NCBI RefSeq assembly: GCF_910592395.1
Contig: NC_088317.1
Location: forward strand, 17,778,039 to 17,842,038
Length of the DNA: 64,000 bases
Origin: Lineus longissimus
Lineage: Eukaryota; Nemertea; Pilidiophora; Heteronemertea; Lineidae
Direction: 5' to 3'
Below the pieces are notes generated by a model. It was not told where the DNA came from and searched no databases. It worked only from the letters and a program-made list of their open reading frames with translations. Positions within the stretch are counted from its first letter, which is position 1, and the number at the start of each line of letters is the position of its first letter. Positions 12,114 to 24,300 of this stretch are shown here, in pieces. Position numbers and translations under genes: made by a program.

Positions 12114-12792
12114 TAACTAGGGAGCATTTAGACAAGGGTTATTTAAACCAAGGCTGGTGTAAAAGTGTGAAAACTGTTCTAGACGGCTGTGGCCTCACTC
12201 AAATTTGGTATACTCCCGAGGTTTTGTCCCTACGAGAACTGAAAATTGTAGTTGAACAGATAATGAGAGACCAGTGTGAACAACTATGGAGAAACGAGGT
12301 AAATAACGATTTCAGATGTATAATTTATAGAATGTTTAAACAAAACCTGAATATGGAGCCCTATGTTAAAAAATTACCATTATATCAAACGGTCAGTATT
12401 TGTAAATTTCGTACTGGATCTATAAAATTCCCAGAAACAGTAACCAGAATGTATAGAAATGAAACTGCAGAAAATATTTGTGGTCTTTGTGACCAGGTTT
12501 GTGTAAGAGACGAACTTCATTATTTTATTACGTGTCCGTATTTCCGTCACATGCGAGTAAGGTTGTTTCCAAACTTAAAAGAATTACCTCAGGTTTTTTA
12601 TCATGAATTTTTCCATCGCATTATGACTAAATGTTCCCGGGTAAACTTAGACAATATTCATAGTTTTTGTAAAGAATTCATCAGCTTGGTCCACCATATG
12701 TAAATGTTAAATCATGTAACCTCTTATACCCGAAAGGGTTTTTTGGAGAGAAATAAATTATGTTATGTTATGTTATGTTATGTTATGTTATG
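12114..12792 (+). mobile_element. 5'-truncated non-LTR retrotransposon (CR1/L2-like 3' end)
   Basis: The coding part (to the stop at 12701-12703) holds the region after the reverse transcriptase of a LINE: WCKSVKTVLDGCGLTQIW, then a terminal zinc-binding-like motif CGLCDQVCVRDELHYFITC (C-x2-C ... H-x4-C). After the stop come a short hairpin CCCGAAAGGG, AATAAA, and a tail of TGTTA repeats up to 12792, which is typical of CR1/L2-like elements. It is flanked by an identical 50-bp target duplication (12064-12113 and 12793-12842), so the element proper starts near 12114. The catalytic reverse transcriptase and endonuclease are missing, so the copy is dead. Confidence 0.85.
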
Positions 12793-13344
12793 CATGGATG
12801 GCAGGACACGCGTGGTTGGACGTTTAGTTATACCTTTAAACACCAAGTGGCAGCACCGTCCGGCGTGAGCGCATGGATGGCAGGACACGCGTGGTTGGTC
12901 GTTTAGTTATACCTTTAAACACCAAGTGGCAGCACCGTTCGGCGTGAGCGCATGGATGGCAGGACACGCGTGGTTGGTCGTTTAGTTATACCTTTAAACA
13001 CCAAGTGGCAGCACCGTTCGGCGTTAGCGCATGGATGGCAGGACACGCGTGGTTGGTCGTTTAGTTATACCTTTAAACACCAAGTGGCAGCACCGTTCGG
13101 CGTGAGCGCATGGATGGCAGGACACGCGTGGTTGGTCGTTTAGTTATACCTTTAAACACCAAGTGGCAGCACCGTTCGGCGTGAGCGCATGGATGGCAGG
13201 ACACGCGTGGTTGGTCGTTTAGTTATACCTTTAAACACCAAGTGGCAGCACCGTTCGGCGTGAGCGCATGGATGGCAGGACACGCGTGGTTGGTCGTTTA
13301 GTTATACCTTTAAACACCAAGTGGCAGCACCGTTCGGCGTGAGC
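12793..13344. repeat. 79-bp satellite, 7 units
   Basis: Units start with CATGGATGGCAGGACACG at 12793, 12872, 12951, 13030, 13109, 13188 and 13267, a constant 79-bp period. Each ends GGCAGCACCGTTCGGCGTG. Units 2-7 are almost identical; unit 1 differs at several sites and doubles as the right target duplication of the adjacent LINE. Confidence 0.96.
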
Positions 13345-13971
13345 GCCACTATCGGTAAAACCTGGCAAGCAATTGTTCAAAAGTAATTTCCTCCTTATTT
13401 TATCATTGTTATTGTAACATCAAAACACGAGATGATTTAGTTCACCGTGTGAGCCTGATCTAAGGGTTCATAAGCAACCATTATCATCGATAAGGACGTT
13501 AGTGTGGAGATGACCATGTACTTTGGCTACAAATGTGTGCTCGGACTCTCAGTCTCGCTGGTCAGGGTGTCCCAAAAGCGTCGTACACTAGGCTATTTAG
13601 AGGGGCAATATGGCCGTGTACGTTCCTGCTGTCCTTTTAAAAGAAGACCTCCACCATGGATGCCCCTATGTCATGTCAGTGGCTTGATAGCTGTTATGGT
13701 CGCTCACCTAAATGGCCCACTACTTAGTTATAGAAGCCCTTTCTTCTGGAGGAGGCCCTCTTCTAAAAATTATGGGTCTCCCGAGAGTGTTTTTACAGTC
13801 GGCCATGTTCGAGGGCTGAACAATGATTCGTCAATGACTGGGTACTAAACTAGGAAAACAATGAGACGGGGTGGCATAACATCAGTGTCCACCGGCTTGC
13901 CATATATTATCGTGAATACTTTCATATGATGGTCTTGTAAACTTGTTCCAGGTTCAGAGATTGATGTGATA
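13345..13971. other. intergenic, 5' flank of TPMT-like gene
   Basis: No coding exon was recognised. Position about 13564 has CAGGGTGTCCCAAAAG, a string that also forms the ends of an element at 42.6-43.0 kb, so a mariner-like repeat end may lie here. A 3' splice site TTGTTCCAG just upstream of the TPMT-like start suggests a non-coding 5' exon to the left. Confidence 0.4.
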
Positions 13972-16900
13972 ATGACTGAAGAGGGGAAAGCCCAGGGGAG
14001 AGACACAGTTCAGACAGAACAAGAGGACAATCCACGGGACTGGTTACCTGACTGGGAAGCCAATTCCACTCCATGGCATAGCCATGACGTAAACAGGTTT
14101 GTCATCGAGAATCATAGAACGGTAGTGCTACATGTGGCTTGTATTGTCATGTTTGAGACCTTGTCCAGTTCTAGGTGAGACACTGTCACATCCAGTTCTA
14201 GGTGAGACACTGTCACATCCAGTTCTAGGTGAGACACTGTCACATCCAGTTCTAGGTGAGACACTGTCACATCCAGTTCTAGGTGAGACACTGTCACATC
14301 CAGTTCTAGGTGAGACACTGTCACATCCAGTTCTAGGTGAGACACTGTCACATCCAGTTCCTGGTGCATCCCGTCCACTTTCAGATCAAAGACTATGATA
14401 GAGAGATGTAGTGACATGAGAGCGTAGCTCATTGTTGATGAATCAAATCTTTTTCTAGGTTCCTGGTAAGATACTTCTCCTTTCTCCAGTCTGGACGCGA
14501 GACCATGAAGATTCTTGTGCCGCTTTGTGGGAAATCAGTCGCCATGATGTGGTAAGCCATGAACTTGTGCAGCATTTGCTTGCAACATTGTTTTTAAAGC
14601 CTGTTAATTGCCTGAGTCAATCTGTGCATCCATGTCGTGAGGTTAATGTTATTCATTCAAATATTGGCACCTAAAAAAAAAGCCAACAGGAGTATGAAGT
14701 ATGAATATGTTTTAGCTATTAAATCAGCAGCTCTAAAAACCAGACAATACAAATAGAATATGATGAATGAATATAGCCAGGTGTAGCAGCTGCTGATTAG
14801 TTGAAATCTTTGATATTTATTTTAAACCAGATGTTTATGTATATTATATATTATGTATATTTCAGGATGTACAAACAAGGCAATACACTTGTTGGTGTTG
14901 AGTTCGTTGAGAAAGCATGCATAGAATTCTTTGCTGAACAAGGTCTTGCCTACTCAAAGAAGGATGTGCCATCAGTAAAGGGCTCTCTGTTCCAGGTATT
15001 GCATTGCCTTTCTTTCCAAAATGAAATATTGTGCTAAGCATCAATATAGACAATAGGGAGGTTCCGCACCGCCTACGATTACGATTACGATTACGATTTC
15101 GGAAAACGTAATCGTAATCGTAATCGCATCGAGAAGCAGCTAAATTCAGTTCCGCAAAAATACTCTTGATGTCATTCGAGAAACCCATGGCTCACGAACA
15201 GAGCGAATTTTCATTCCTATTTCATTGCAGTCGTGACGGTCTAAAACAGCTTTGGCCATGAAATTTGCAGGTCCTACGTCTGGTGTGCATAGTCAAAATA
15301 TATTGTTTGTGAAAAACGTGACCCAGGATACTTTGGAAGTGCATGAAATTGACGTTCTCGATGATCGTTTATCACTTACGAAGATTAGCCGCCATCGTCA
15401 TAGAAACGAACCGAATATGCCGCAGACGATTTCAGGGCTGATGACGTTGCTGCAAAATTGATGACGTCATACACAAATCGTAATCGTAATTGTAGGCGGT
15501 GCCGAACCTCCCTATTATTAGCTTTATAAACAATATTGGGTGATTTGTAATGTAATGTATGGATCCCCAATGGAAACCTCCACTGTCAGAGAGAGTTGCT
15601 TCCTCGGCCACATGAACTTGATATGGCATTATTAACGGTTCTCTTCACCTCTTTCAGTCAGAAGATGAAAGGTTAAAGATCTACTGCTGTGACCTCTATA
15701 ACTTTACAGTTGACATAGAAGGACAGTTTGATGCGATCTGGGACCGGGGCTCATTCGTGGCGCTCTCTTCAAAGGTGGAGTAAGTTGCCTCATTATTCAT
15801 ATTAGTGTCGGATGTGTGGGATTGTAATCATTTGTTTTGCCAGTTGACCTGTGTCTGTTAGCTGGACGGTTGATTGCAACCTGTCTGTTAGCCTGATAGG
15901 TGATTAAACCTGTCTGTTAACTGAGCAAGTGGTTGGACTGGGCTGCACTCTTGATTACATGAGGCCTAAATGATAGCTGACTGACTGATGGCACAACTTG
16001 TGAACCCCCCCCCCCCCCTCCCCCCCGTACTAACCAGGTAATCCTCTAACCGACGCATAGATAGAGAAAGACAAGCCAGTTGCTGTGAGTGAATGAAACC
16101 CAGACTTTACGACATTTGAGATCACAAACTCTAACTAAATGCAGAAATCAGAAATATAATGATTTATCGAAGGAGAAGACAAGTTCGACAAGCCAGCTTT
16201 TGGAGTTACTTACTGGCTTACAAGTCAACTAATGTGTCATTCTCTGTTTATGCAGGTATGCTGAACATATCCAAACACTGATGTCACCTTGCTGCAGACA
16301 CATGGTAGAGGTGTTTGAATACGATCAAAGATTACGATCAGGTGGGTTCATTTATATCTAAAATGGGTGATGTTTGTGGCCGATCCTATACCTTAGCATT
16401 AAGTGACTAGGGGTATTGCTGCCTATGGATAGGATGCTGGTCCATTACAGGTTGACTTCCAAGTCAATATTGGTATCATTTATACCTCCTGTGGGTTTAG
16501 GTGCCTTGCTTTGACACGCAGATAAGAAAGGACAATGCTTGAGAGATTCCACCCACAACCTCCTGAGCATGAGGCTGACACACTGGTTGCTATGCCACTG
16601 AAGTTATCCCTATTGTTTTGTCTGTTTGGTAGTAAGACTGGTACTGTGAACAAAATCTAAATCAAACCACTTCAATTGTAGGCCCGCCGTATTCCTCCAC
16701 AGAAGAAGATATGAAAACATATTTTGGGACAAAGTGTAACATCGCAAGAATCGTCAAGCAATATGACCAAGAGTTTGGGAAAAAATTTGGGATTGAGGAA
16801 TTCTATATTTGCCTGTATTTAATTTCACCCAAGGCTCTGAGTAAGTATCCTGAGGCTTATATCTTCCTCTGCCAGCTGGGACTGTCTATGAGAGTCCAAG

Positions 16901-19648
16901 AGAATACAGGGGTGTGGCGGTTATGCATCAGTCTTTTAAATTATGACCTTGCTTCGTTCATTCAGTAAACATGCTAAACATGCTAGAGTTAATGCTGAAG
17001 TTGGCATCTTACCATAGCGATATGTGGGAGGCATCTTACCATAGCGATATGTGGGACCCAAGAGATGAAGGACACTTTATGCTAATTATCATGTTATGTT
17101 CACCAGTTGTTTACGGCATGATGACTCGCTACCGTGTTATTTCAGAGCAGTACATGTTGGAAGTGGGAGGTGTGAAGGCAGCTAACAATACCAATACTGA
17201 TTACTGGTTGACGAGGTGGGACCTTGGCCAAATATCGTACCATAAAACTGAAGTGCACCCGTAAGTTTGGACAAAGTCATTGAGTCAGAGCGTCAAGATC
17301 AGCCAGTCAGTTACATTGGTGAGAGTTGGTGAGGTGGCCTCATCAGAACCATCCTCTGCCCAGTCCACTTTGGGATTTCTAATGTTCTGGCTCTGGCTCT
17401 GGCTCATCTATTTGAGAAGGTTCTTTCACTTGACGACTGTCAATCCGCCTCAGAGTCGAAGTCAGGAGACAACCTTCAGTCTCCTCCATTAATGATATTT
17501 TTAGTTTCCAATCGAGTCCTAGTGAATAATCTTCCATGTTCCTGATAAATCCTGGCTGCTCTATTATTGAGAAAGTTACTACAAAAGCTCTACTTTGTTC
17601 ATTAGGTCCTTGAAGAAGCACTATGACCTGCTGCTCGATGGGCGCAGCTCACTCAAGATACTGGTGCCACTGTGTGGAAAGAGTCAGGACATTCTATGGT
17701 AAGTCTTAACCAAATGGTAGACAGACACTCAAATTGTGTTGAGGCAAGTAGGGTTATGTAAACTCAGCATGAATGGCCAGAGAGGGAGTCGCTATGAAAA
17801 AGCCAATAAACCACATTGTACCCTAACCGTAGTGGCACGCCCGTCTTGGAGATTGAATATTCCCAGGAGAATGATATTTCCAAGTGCAGAGCAAACGCTG
17901 AAGAAGAATCTTGCAAAATGGAGAGGTGAATCGAATGATGAGCCAGACTGCATCCAAGGGGCAAGGCTGTCAAAGTCAATCATTTGCCCTGGTGGTCTGT
18001 GACTGATCTCAGACAGGTCAAGCCATGATCCAACATGTCAGACAACTGCTGTCATGTAATACTGTGTAAGAGGATGGCTTATCATACTGCGTTTCCTTGA
18101 ACTTGCTTTCAATACATTTTAGGTTGTATAAACAGGGCCATACCGTCATTGGTATTGAGGTCGGTCAGAAACCTTGTGAGGACTTCTTTACTGAAAACAA
18201 AATATCGTATACGAAGGAGAGATCGGATGCAGTTGATGGGGATTTATATAAGGTGAGAGGTCAGATTGGATCAGGTTGTAAGGCCTTGTATTAGTAGATG
18301 AGGTGAATTTCTGACTGGCCTCTCAGATACTGAGACACACTTCCTCTTGTGATGATTATTCAGCCTTAGTCGGGTAGTCAGTCTTTTGACTTGAGATCAC
18401 CTGTCTCAAATGATCAGTGATTTTGTTTTGATTTCAGAGTGACGATGGGAGAGTCCAGATTTACTGCTGTGATATTTTTAGATTTTCGAGGTATGTTTTG
18501 TCTCGGCTTGGGCTCTCTTGGTCAGACAAGGCATACAGACCCTGAGGCCAAAATGTAATGAAACACGATTGATCACTCTTTGTCGATATTTGCCTCTATG
18601 CAATGTGCTCATGAAAATAAACCTACAAATAAAGTGCGGTCTCTAAGGAATGGTACTTCATTGTCTTGAGCCTTTGATAAGACTGAACTGGTGACTAATG
18701 GAGAAGTACTTCATAAGATTTCTTTACTTTGTTTCAGTGAGATTAAAGGTGTATTTGACGGGTTCTGGGACCGGGGCTCGTACTGTGCTATCCTGCCTCA
18801 GGACAGGGAGAAGTACTGTAGACTGATGGCGTCACTGGCAGCACCAGGCTTTACAGCTCTCGTCGAAGCCGCAGAGTATGACTCGAGAATTTTTGCAGGT
18901 ATGGACTCTGGCAATGAATAAGTGCCTCTGGTGGGTTTCGTAGCAGAGACTTTCTGCTTAGATGGCGCTACGGTTAGCCAGCCTCCGCGTACATCAGAAA
19001 GGGTATCAATTGCCATGATGACGATTTCGCAATCATTGATTGTTTTTGGAAGTCTTGTTGTGCGGTCTGGCTAAAGGAGCATGTAGCACACCTCCTGTGG
19101 TTCTAGTGACCTTCATCCATGGAGTACCTGTGTTATGAAAAAGACTCAACTACTTTGCTTGTCATGTTTCAGGCCCACCGCAGTCTCTGTCCGTTGAAGA
19201 CATGCAATCCCTTTATGGTGAGTTTAATGGTCGGCCAATACAATGCCCTTCCTGAGCCTCAGTTGGGATCAAGCAATTGAAGCCTCATTGAGTCATTCGG
19301 GAGTTTCTGAATGGAACCCTACTGCAGGCCCTATTGTCATGTTCATCAGGCTGATTTGTGCCTGACTTATAAACAGGAAATGAGAAGGTTCATTTTCACA
19401 TTGATCCCCCTCTCCCCCAGTACCATCCATGTCCATCTCTTTTCTTTGAGCCTTCCATGGGCCTAGATATGTTGGGTTGGGTACTCACACAGTTTGTGGA
19501 CACTTTAGGAAATAGAGGATTTTTACCATTTCATGTCTTTATTTCAGGAAATAAAACAGGTTCAGTGAAAGCAGTTGAGTCTGAAAAGTTGGTGAAGTAT
19601 GGCATTGAGGACTTCTCACTCATTACGTACTGTATCAGAGGGAAATAG
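13972..19648 (+). CDS. tandem two-domain thiopurine S-methyltransferase-like protein
   Basis: Exons: 13972-14096, 14459-14551, 14866-14995, 15658-15779, 16256-16341, 16682-16840, 17146-17260, 17606-17698, 18123-18252, 18438-18490, 18738-18898, 19173-19217, 19548-19648. They join in phase to 470 codons, about twice a single TPMT (about 245). TPMT moves a methyl group from S-adenosylmethionine to sulfur of thiopurine-type substrates in the cytosol. Domain 1 (1-238) has WLPDWEANSTPWH, LVPLCGKSVAMMW, IYCCDLY and DAIWDRGSFVAL. Domain 2 (239-470) repeats these as YWLTRWDLGQISYH, LVPLCGKSQDILW, IYCCDIF and GFWDRGSYCAIL. Both keep the cofactor-binding PLCGK and WDRG motifs. Exon 6 has no stop in the family position; it ends in a phase-1 donor (CTGA|GTAAGT) that fits the exon 7 acceptor. 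The alternative is two tandem genes, with domain 1 ending inside intron 6 (stop at 16966-16968). Confidence 0.85.
14164..14365. repeat. 27-bp minisatellite in TPMT-like intron 1
   Basis: Seven full copies and a partial one of a 27-bp unit beginning TCCAGTTCTAGGTGAGACAC. The period is a multiple of three and the unit lacks stops, which makes spurious open frames on both strands. Each unit contains CTAGGTGAG, which resembles a 5' splice site. Confidence 0.96.
15056..15512. mobile_element. 457-bp MITE with 37-bp inverted repeats, TA target duplication
   Basis: The ends GGGAGGTTCCGCACCGCC and GGCGGTGCCGAACCTCCC are inverted repeats extending about 37 bp, with roughly two mismatches, into ATTACG repeats. 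TA lies directly outside both ends (15054-15055 and 15513-15514), as for Tc1/mariner-like insertions. At the left end, ACGATTACG repeats and CGTAATCG repeats (15074-15127) form an extra hairpin. There is no transposase. It sits in intron 3 of the TPMT-like gene. Confidence 0.9.
15998..16027. repeat. poly(C) tract in TPMT-like intron 4
   Basis: An almost pure run of C interrupted by one T and ending before GTACTAACC. It is one of about ten long G or C runs in the window. Confidence 0.95.
17003..17056. repeat. 27-bp direct doublet in TPMT-like intron 6
   Basis: GGCATCTTACCATAGCGATA with the following TGTGGGA occurs twice head to tail. It lies inside the intron that joins the two TPMT domains. 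Confidence 0.9.
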
Positions 19649-20220
19649 AGGAGCTTTTTGATTACATATAATCACGTAGGTTCATCCACAGCAATATATT
19701 ATACCGCATGCGTACATGTATACAGCCTTATAAGGCTTACAGGACAATTTTACGATAACAGATACAATTTTAGTGTTCTAGATAGAGTTACTTATTTCCA
19801 ATGCTTGCTTTGCAAAGATTGCCACATATTTATGAATACAATACTCTTTTATCAGGCGATTCTGCCATTTTCTTTTCCTTGTTTAGATGACGATAATCAT
19901 ATATTCTTTCTGATGCAGTGTTTCTTACTGTATTTCGTGTACCACCGATTATAACCTTGCTACAGGCTGATGGTGTTTGTGAGCCATCAGCTTTTGATAG
20001 CTCTGTCTGTAGATTGTTGTTAGTTGCCCGGTTAGGCACTAGATTTATTAACTGGAATAATGATTAAACAGATCGTGCATGATTTATCTATAACCTTGTC
20101 TCATGGTATTAGATTTATTAACTGGAATAATGATTAAACAGATCGTGTATGATTTATCTATAAACTTGTCTTATGGTATATTTTTTACCCGATAGATGAT
20201 CGCCTGTGCCTTAATCATTC
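19649..20220 (+). other. TPMT-like 3' UTR with duplicated 70-bp block
   Basis: A 70-bp block beginning AGATTTATTAACTGGAATAA is present twice in tandem (about 20040-20109 and 20110-20179). Each copy contains ATTAAA (20063-20068, 20133-20138), the common variant polyadenylation signal; I saw no AATAAA nearby. The 3' end of the TPMT-like transcript probably lies here. Confidence 0.6.
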
Positions 20221-20309
20221 GGCATTAGGCAAGGTGTGGAAGAGCTTTACAAGGGATGAAGTCAGAACACATGTCTTTTTCATCCCTGATACTTCGTGTC
20301 TTCACCGAA

Positions 20310-21050
20310 CCAATCCATGGAATCGCTGAACCATTGGTCTGCTCTGTCTGGGGACAGAGACATGGTTGAGACGCTCCGTCGATTGACTTCAAGTCAACTC
20401 TGTCGCAAGATGAGGACATGATTGTAAATCTCGAAGGATTTGCTACTCCGCTCCGTCCAGAGATGGGAACAAAGAATGACTCTCCAAGAATAGGCCATAG
20501 AGCTCCACCTTGTCCATGAACAGTGACATTGGTCTCAATCTCCATGAATTGGCTACGTACCTTGAATCCCCAATGATGGGAACATGGTTGTGACTCTCCA
20601 TGGATTGGCTACAGGTCTCCTCTGTCTTGAGAGTCGGACCTGGCTGTGACTTGTCCAAGGATGTGCTGTAGGTTTTTCTGCCAGGATTGAGACGTGGTTG
20701 TGGCTCTCCAAGGACTGGCTACAGGTCTACTCTGTCCAGAGGTTAGGTCATGGCTGCCAGTCTACAGGGATAAGACCCAGCTCTTCTCTGTCCAGAGGGT
20801 GGGACATGGCTGTGACTCTTCAAGCTTCTGTTCAGAAATGGGGACAATGCTACAAGTCCCTAAGGATTGGCTAAAGGTCTACTCATCCAGTGATAAGGAC
20901 ATGGTTGTGACCCTCTAAGGATGAGCCATAGATTTTCTCCGTTCAGAGATACAGCCACAGTTATGGTTCTCCAGAGATATGCTACATGTATATAAAATGC
21001 CATAGGTGTACTCTGTCCAAAGACAGGGACATAAATGTGAGACAAATACA
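20310..21050. repeat. degenerate minisatellite, unit about 60-70 bp
   Basis: Phrases such as CTCTGTCCAGAGATGGGA, CATGGTTGTGACTCTCCA and GGATTGGCTACAGGTCT recur about ten times with heavy divergence and variable spacing. This is an old decayed tandem array between the convergent TPMT-like and INTS4 genes. It has no coding potential. Confidence 0.85.
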
Positions 21051-21073
21051 ACATCATTCATATTTTGAAACAT

Positions 21074-21079
21074 TTTATT
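21074..21079 (-). terminator. INTS4 polyadenylation signal
   Basis: AATAAA on the minus strand about 300 bases past the INTS4 stop codon, the most likely poly(A) signal of this gene. Confidence 0.55.
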
Positions 21080-21380
21080 GAAATAAGAGGACAGGACATT
21101 TTGTTGACATCGGTAGAAAAGAAGTAGTCAGATACATATAAGAGTCAATCTGAAGGTAAAGCATCCATACTGTAAGTGCAAAAGGGGGACTTTCTCAAAG
21201 TCCATCCTTGGGCAGCGCCTACTGGACAGCTGCCTTGTCCTGGAGGTGTTACATTTCCATTACAGATACTTTACCATGGAGTGTCTGTATCTGAAGTTGT
21301 TTGAACACACACAGAGTGTGACTTGACTTAGCTATGCATACATGTATACATAGGTATGGTTTTTTTAGGAATAAACACAT

Positions 21381-24300
21381 TTATTTCTTCACTGGCTTGG
21401 GAGCAACAAAGACCTTGACAGGATTACAAAGATCAATGCCTTTGACCTTGACCCCTGAACATGATTTGTCCTTGACCTCTGTCTTGATGCCGAGTCTAAG
21501 ATAGCTTGGATCCGACCAAAGAACGTGCGATATTGTCACTTGGGTAACAAGGCGGAACTTTCCTGGACCAAGTTGTTTGAAATCGGCTTGCCTCGGGCTG
21601 ACTTGTTGAAGTTGCTGGTCAGGGTATTCAACCTGAAAATTTGATGAATATACCATCAATATGGACAACTGTTCCTGTTCTCTGCAAGGGTGCTGTGAAC
21701 CAAGTAATATCCCGGACAGTTTTATTTTCACAGTTTTCACGATTTGGGAGGCAAATGCGAACATAAATCTTGCAAAAAATGCAACTCAACTCCATCAAGC
21801 ATTATAAATGACAACAGCGTACTTTAGTTCACACCAAATGAAAAATGAGCAAATTTGCAAACGTTCGGCTTTGTGGTCATTACCCGGTGTATCGACGGCA
21901 AAGGAACCAACCCACACAAGGTTATTGTGTAACCTTCAGTGGTCTACATCAGTTGAGGTTCCTTGACAAGTACAGCTGATCATGCATTAGTCATGTAAAA
22001 CACACTTGCACATTCGAGCTCAGCAAATGTAAAAGAATACAACAGGGTCTCGCTTTCAAAGTAAGTGTGTCGTACCTCAATATAGATATCTTGCAGTCTT
22101 GTCACGTTCTCTAACATGGCGTCCACGTTGACGGCCAACGTTAACCCCGCCATGAACTTTGCCGGAGTCTCTGTCACCTCCCCCGGCTCGATAATCAATG
22201 CCGTCATCCGCTGCATCTGATTGGTCAGTTTCATGATTGGTGCCTTGCAGACGTGCATGGCTGTCTGTAGGGGTCGTGTGAAGGCCGAGAGTTTTAACAT
22301 TTCAAGTTCAGGTATGGCATTGATAAGGCTTTGTGTGAACGGCTCTGCAGTGACATTATTATCACTTAGGTATCTGCAAGAGAGATGGTGCGTATTACCA
22401 ATCAAGTAGGCCATATTTCACCCAACAAAACGTGTGAGATAAAGTTGAAAAAGAAAACTTGTTAAAAATTGGTGGAGGGCAGAGCACTGTGCCACTGCGG
22501 GGAGTGCCAACTAATCTCCTGCCACTTCATGCTGCCAAACTGCCCCAGCTTCTCAGCCCAAGACGCAAGATGCAGTCAGAGGATTGAGCTGTGTGGATTG
22601 CTGGATGAACTTGCCCGCCCCGCCATCTTGAAGACTGCTACGGAATTAAGAGTATGCTCAATATCAAACACAGAAGAAGATGTAGAAGATTCAATTGTTA
22701 TTACTTTTGCAGGTTCTGAATTGTGTCCACGTAAGCTTTGCATTTGTGTAACAGGGCCTGCCGGTCTGTGCCACTTTTTAATATGTGTAGCAGCTGTATT
22801 GTCTGTGCCTTGAGTCTCATCTGCCGGATGAGGCCGATGTTTGGGATGCTTAAGCCACGGAACAGGGTGTCGGCCTTCGTCATTAGTTCAACTACCTAAA
22901 ATAAGACCAACCAAATCAATAAATGAGAACAAAATGCAGCATCTTCAGTGTTGGCATGTAATACTGGGATGATGTTTTACATCAAATGAATCTTCTCTGT
23001 ATCGTCCATTACTTTAAAGTTTGTGACAATTTCTGTCAGTTTTTTTCTTGCTAGGAATGTCAAGATCAGCCCCATCTCCTGAGAGTGAGAATGATGTCGA
23101 CAGGAGTTGGTCTCAGAAGTCGTGACACGCATTTGCAGTCAAGAATGTTTCACTGCTTGGCGAGTACAAGAGGTCAAAGACACCCGAGGAATCTTCACAT
23201 CCGGCTTGACAGCTTGGATTCTGATGAGGTCATGCATGAAGTGGAGATCACCACGTTCCCAGAGTTTGGGCCGATCGTGCTCTTGCCGCAGTTCTTCAAC
23301 AGTGGATTACTAACCTGTGTGCAACTCGGCTTTGTGAGGTTTGTTACTAATTTGAACCAGGCCTCGTTTCAACAAAGTAATAGATCGTATCATGAACATC
23401 ATCATAAATATACCTTTTCCATTGAAGCAGCAGCCGTCCGGCTGTGAAGACTCTGAATGCAGCTTGGGGCGGACCAGTTGGTGCCATGGAGTACCTGAAA
23501 TGCATCGTGTGAAATATGGCTTACTTCATAATAGGAAAAACGGGCACCTTGGTGAACTGAGGCATAGAATCTTTCAATTTCTGCCGTCAAATTAAGCCCT
23601 ATCTGGGAGAGGAAAATCAAATATCCTAAAAAAATTGGAATTGTCTCATGTCTGACGACTACACGTCCATACTGACCTGAAGTAATGATAGCTGACACTC
23701 AATGTACAGACATTCACACTCTGCTGTCGCTGTCAGACGAGGCTCAAGCTCTGCTATCCTCTTCAAGTCCCTGCAAACAAATGGTGATAATCTATCAATA
23801 GGTTCACCCTTGCAATAGACAACATTCTGGTTGAAATGTCAAGTTTACTGGAGTGAAATTTCTCAACCCCCCCCATTCCTGGGAAGTAGATATATCATAC
23901 CCTGTGATAGCCTTCAGCAGCTCCTGTGCAGACTCTGGATCCATATTCTCCACTTCCTCCAGCCTACTAAGTGTCTGATTCAGGAAGCCTTCAGCATCCA
24001 ATGATCCTTCCTTCTTCTCAATCACTTGCACAACCGAGAGACCAGGAATCTGAAACGAAATGGATGGTGTTCAAATCGATTTTCTATTGCAACTTTAGGG
24101 CCGCAGAGCTCAGTGAGGGCTGCAGAGCTCAGTGAGGGCCGCAGAGCTCAGTTAGGGCCGCAGAGCTCAGTTAGTGTCCACACAATGTACATTATCTCAT
24201 AAAAAGGATCATGATTGATCAACACCGTATTTCTAGATATGTTTTAGGTAGATTCTAAATTGAGGTTTTACCTTCAGTTGTGGCACCATGTCTGGTTGGC

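Noticed and set aside
11882-12703. Single 273-codon open frame read as one retrotransposon protein
   Set aside because: The 50-bp target duplication shows that codons before about 12114 are flanking DNA; only the later part is LINE.
13504-13848. 114-codon plus-strand open frame upstream of the TPMT-like gene
   Set aside because: It covers a mariner-like repeat end (GGGTGTCCCAAAAG) and has no known domain.
14164-14365. CRISPR-like array or repeat-coded peptide
   Set aside because: Units are head-to-tail without unique spacers in a eukaryotic intron; the open frames follow from a stop-free 27-bp period.
23085-23447. 120-codon plus-strand open frame within INTS4
   Set aside because: It lies antisense in an INTS4 intron region, overlaps exon 13, and has no recognisable domain.
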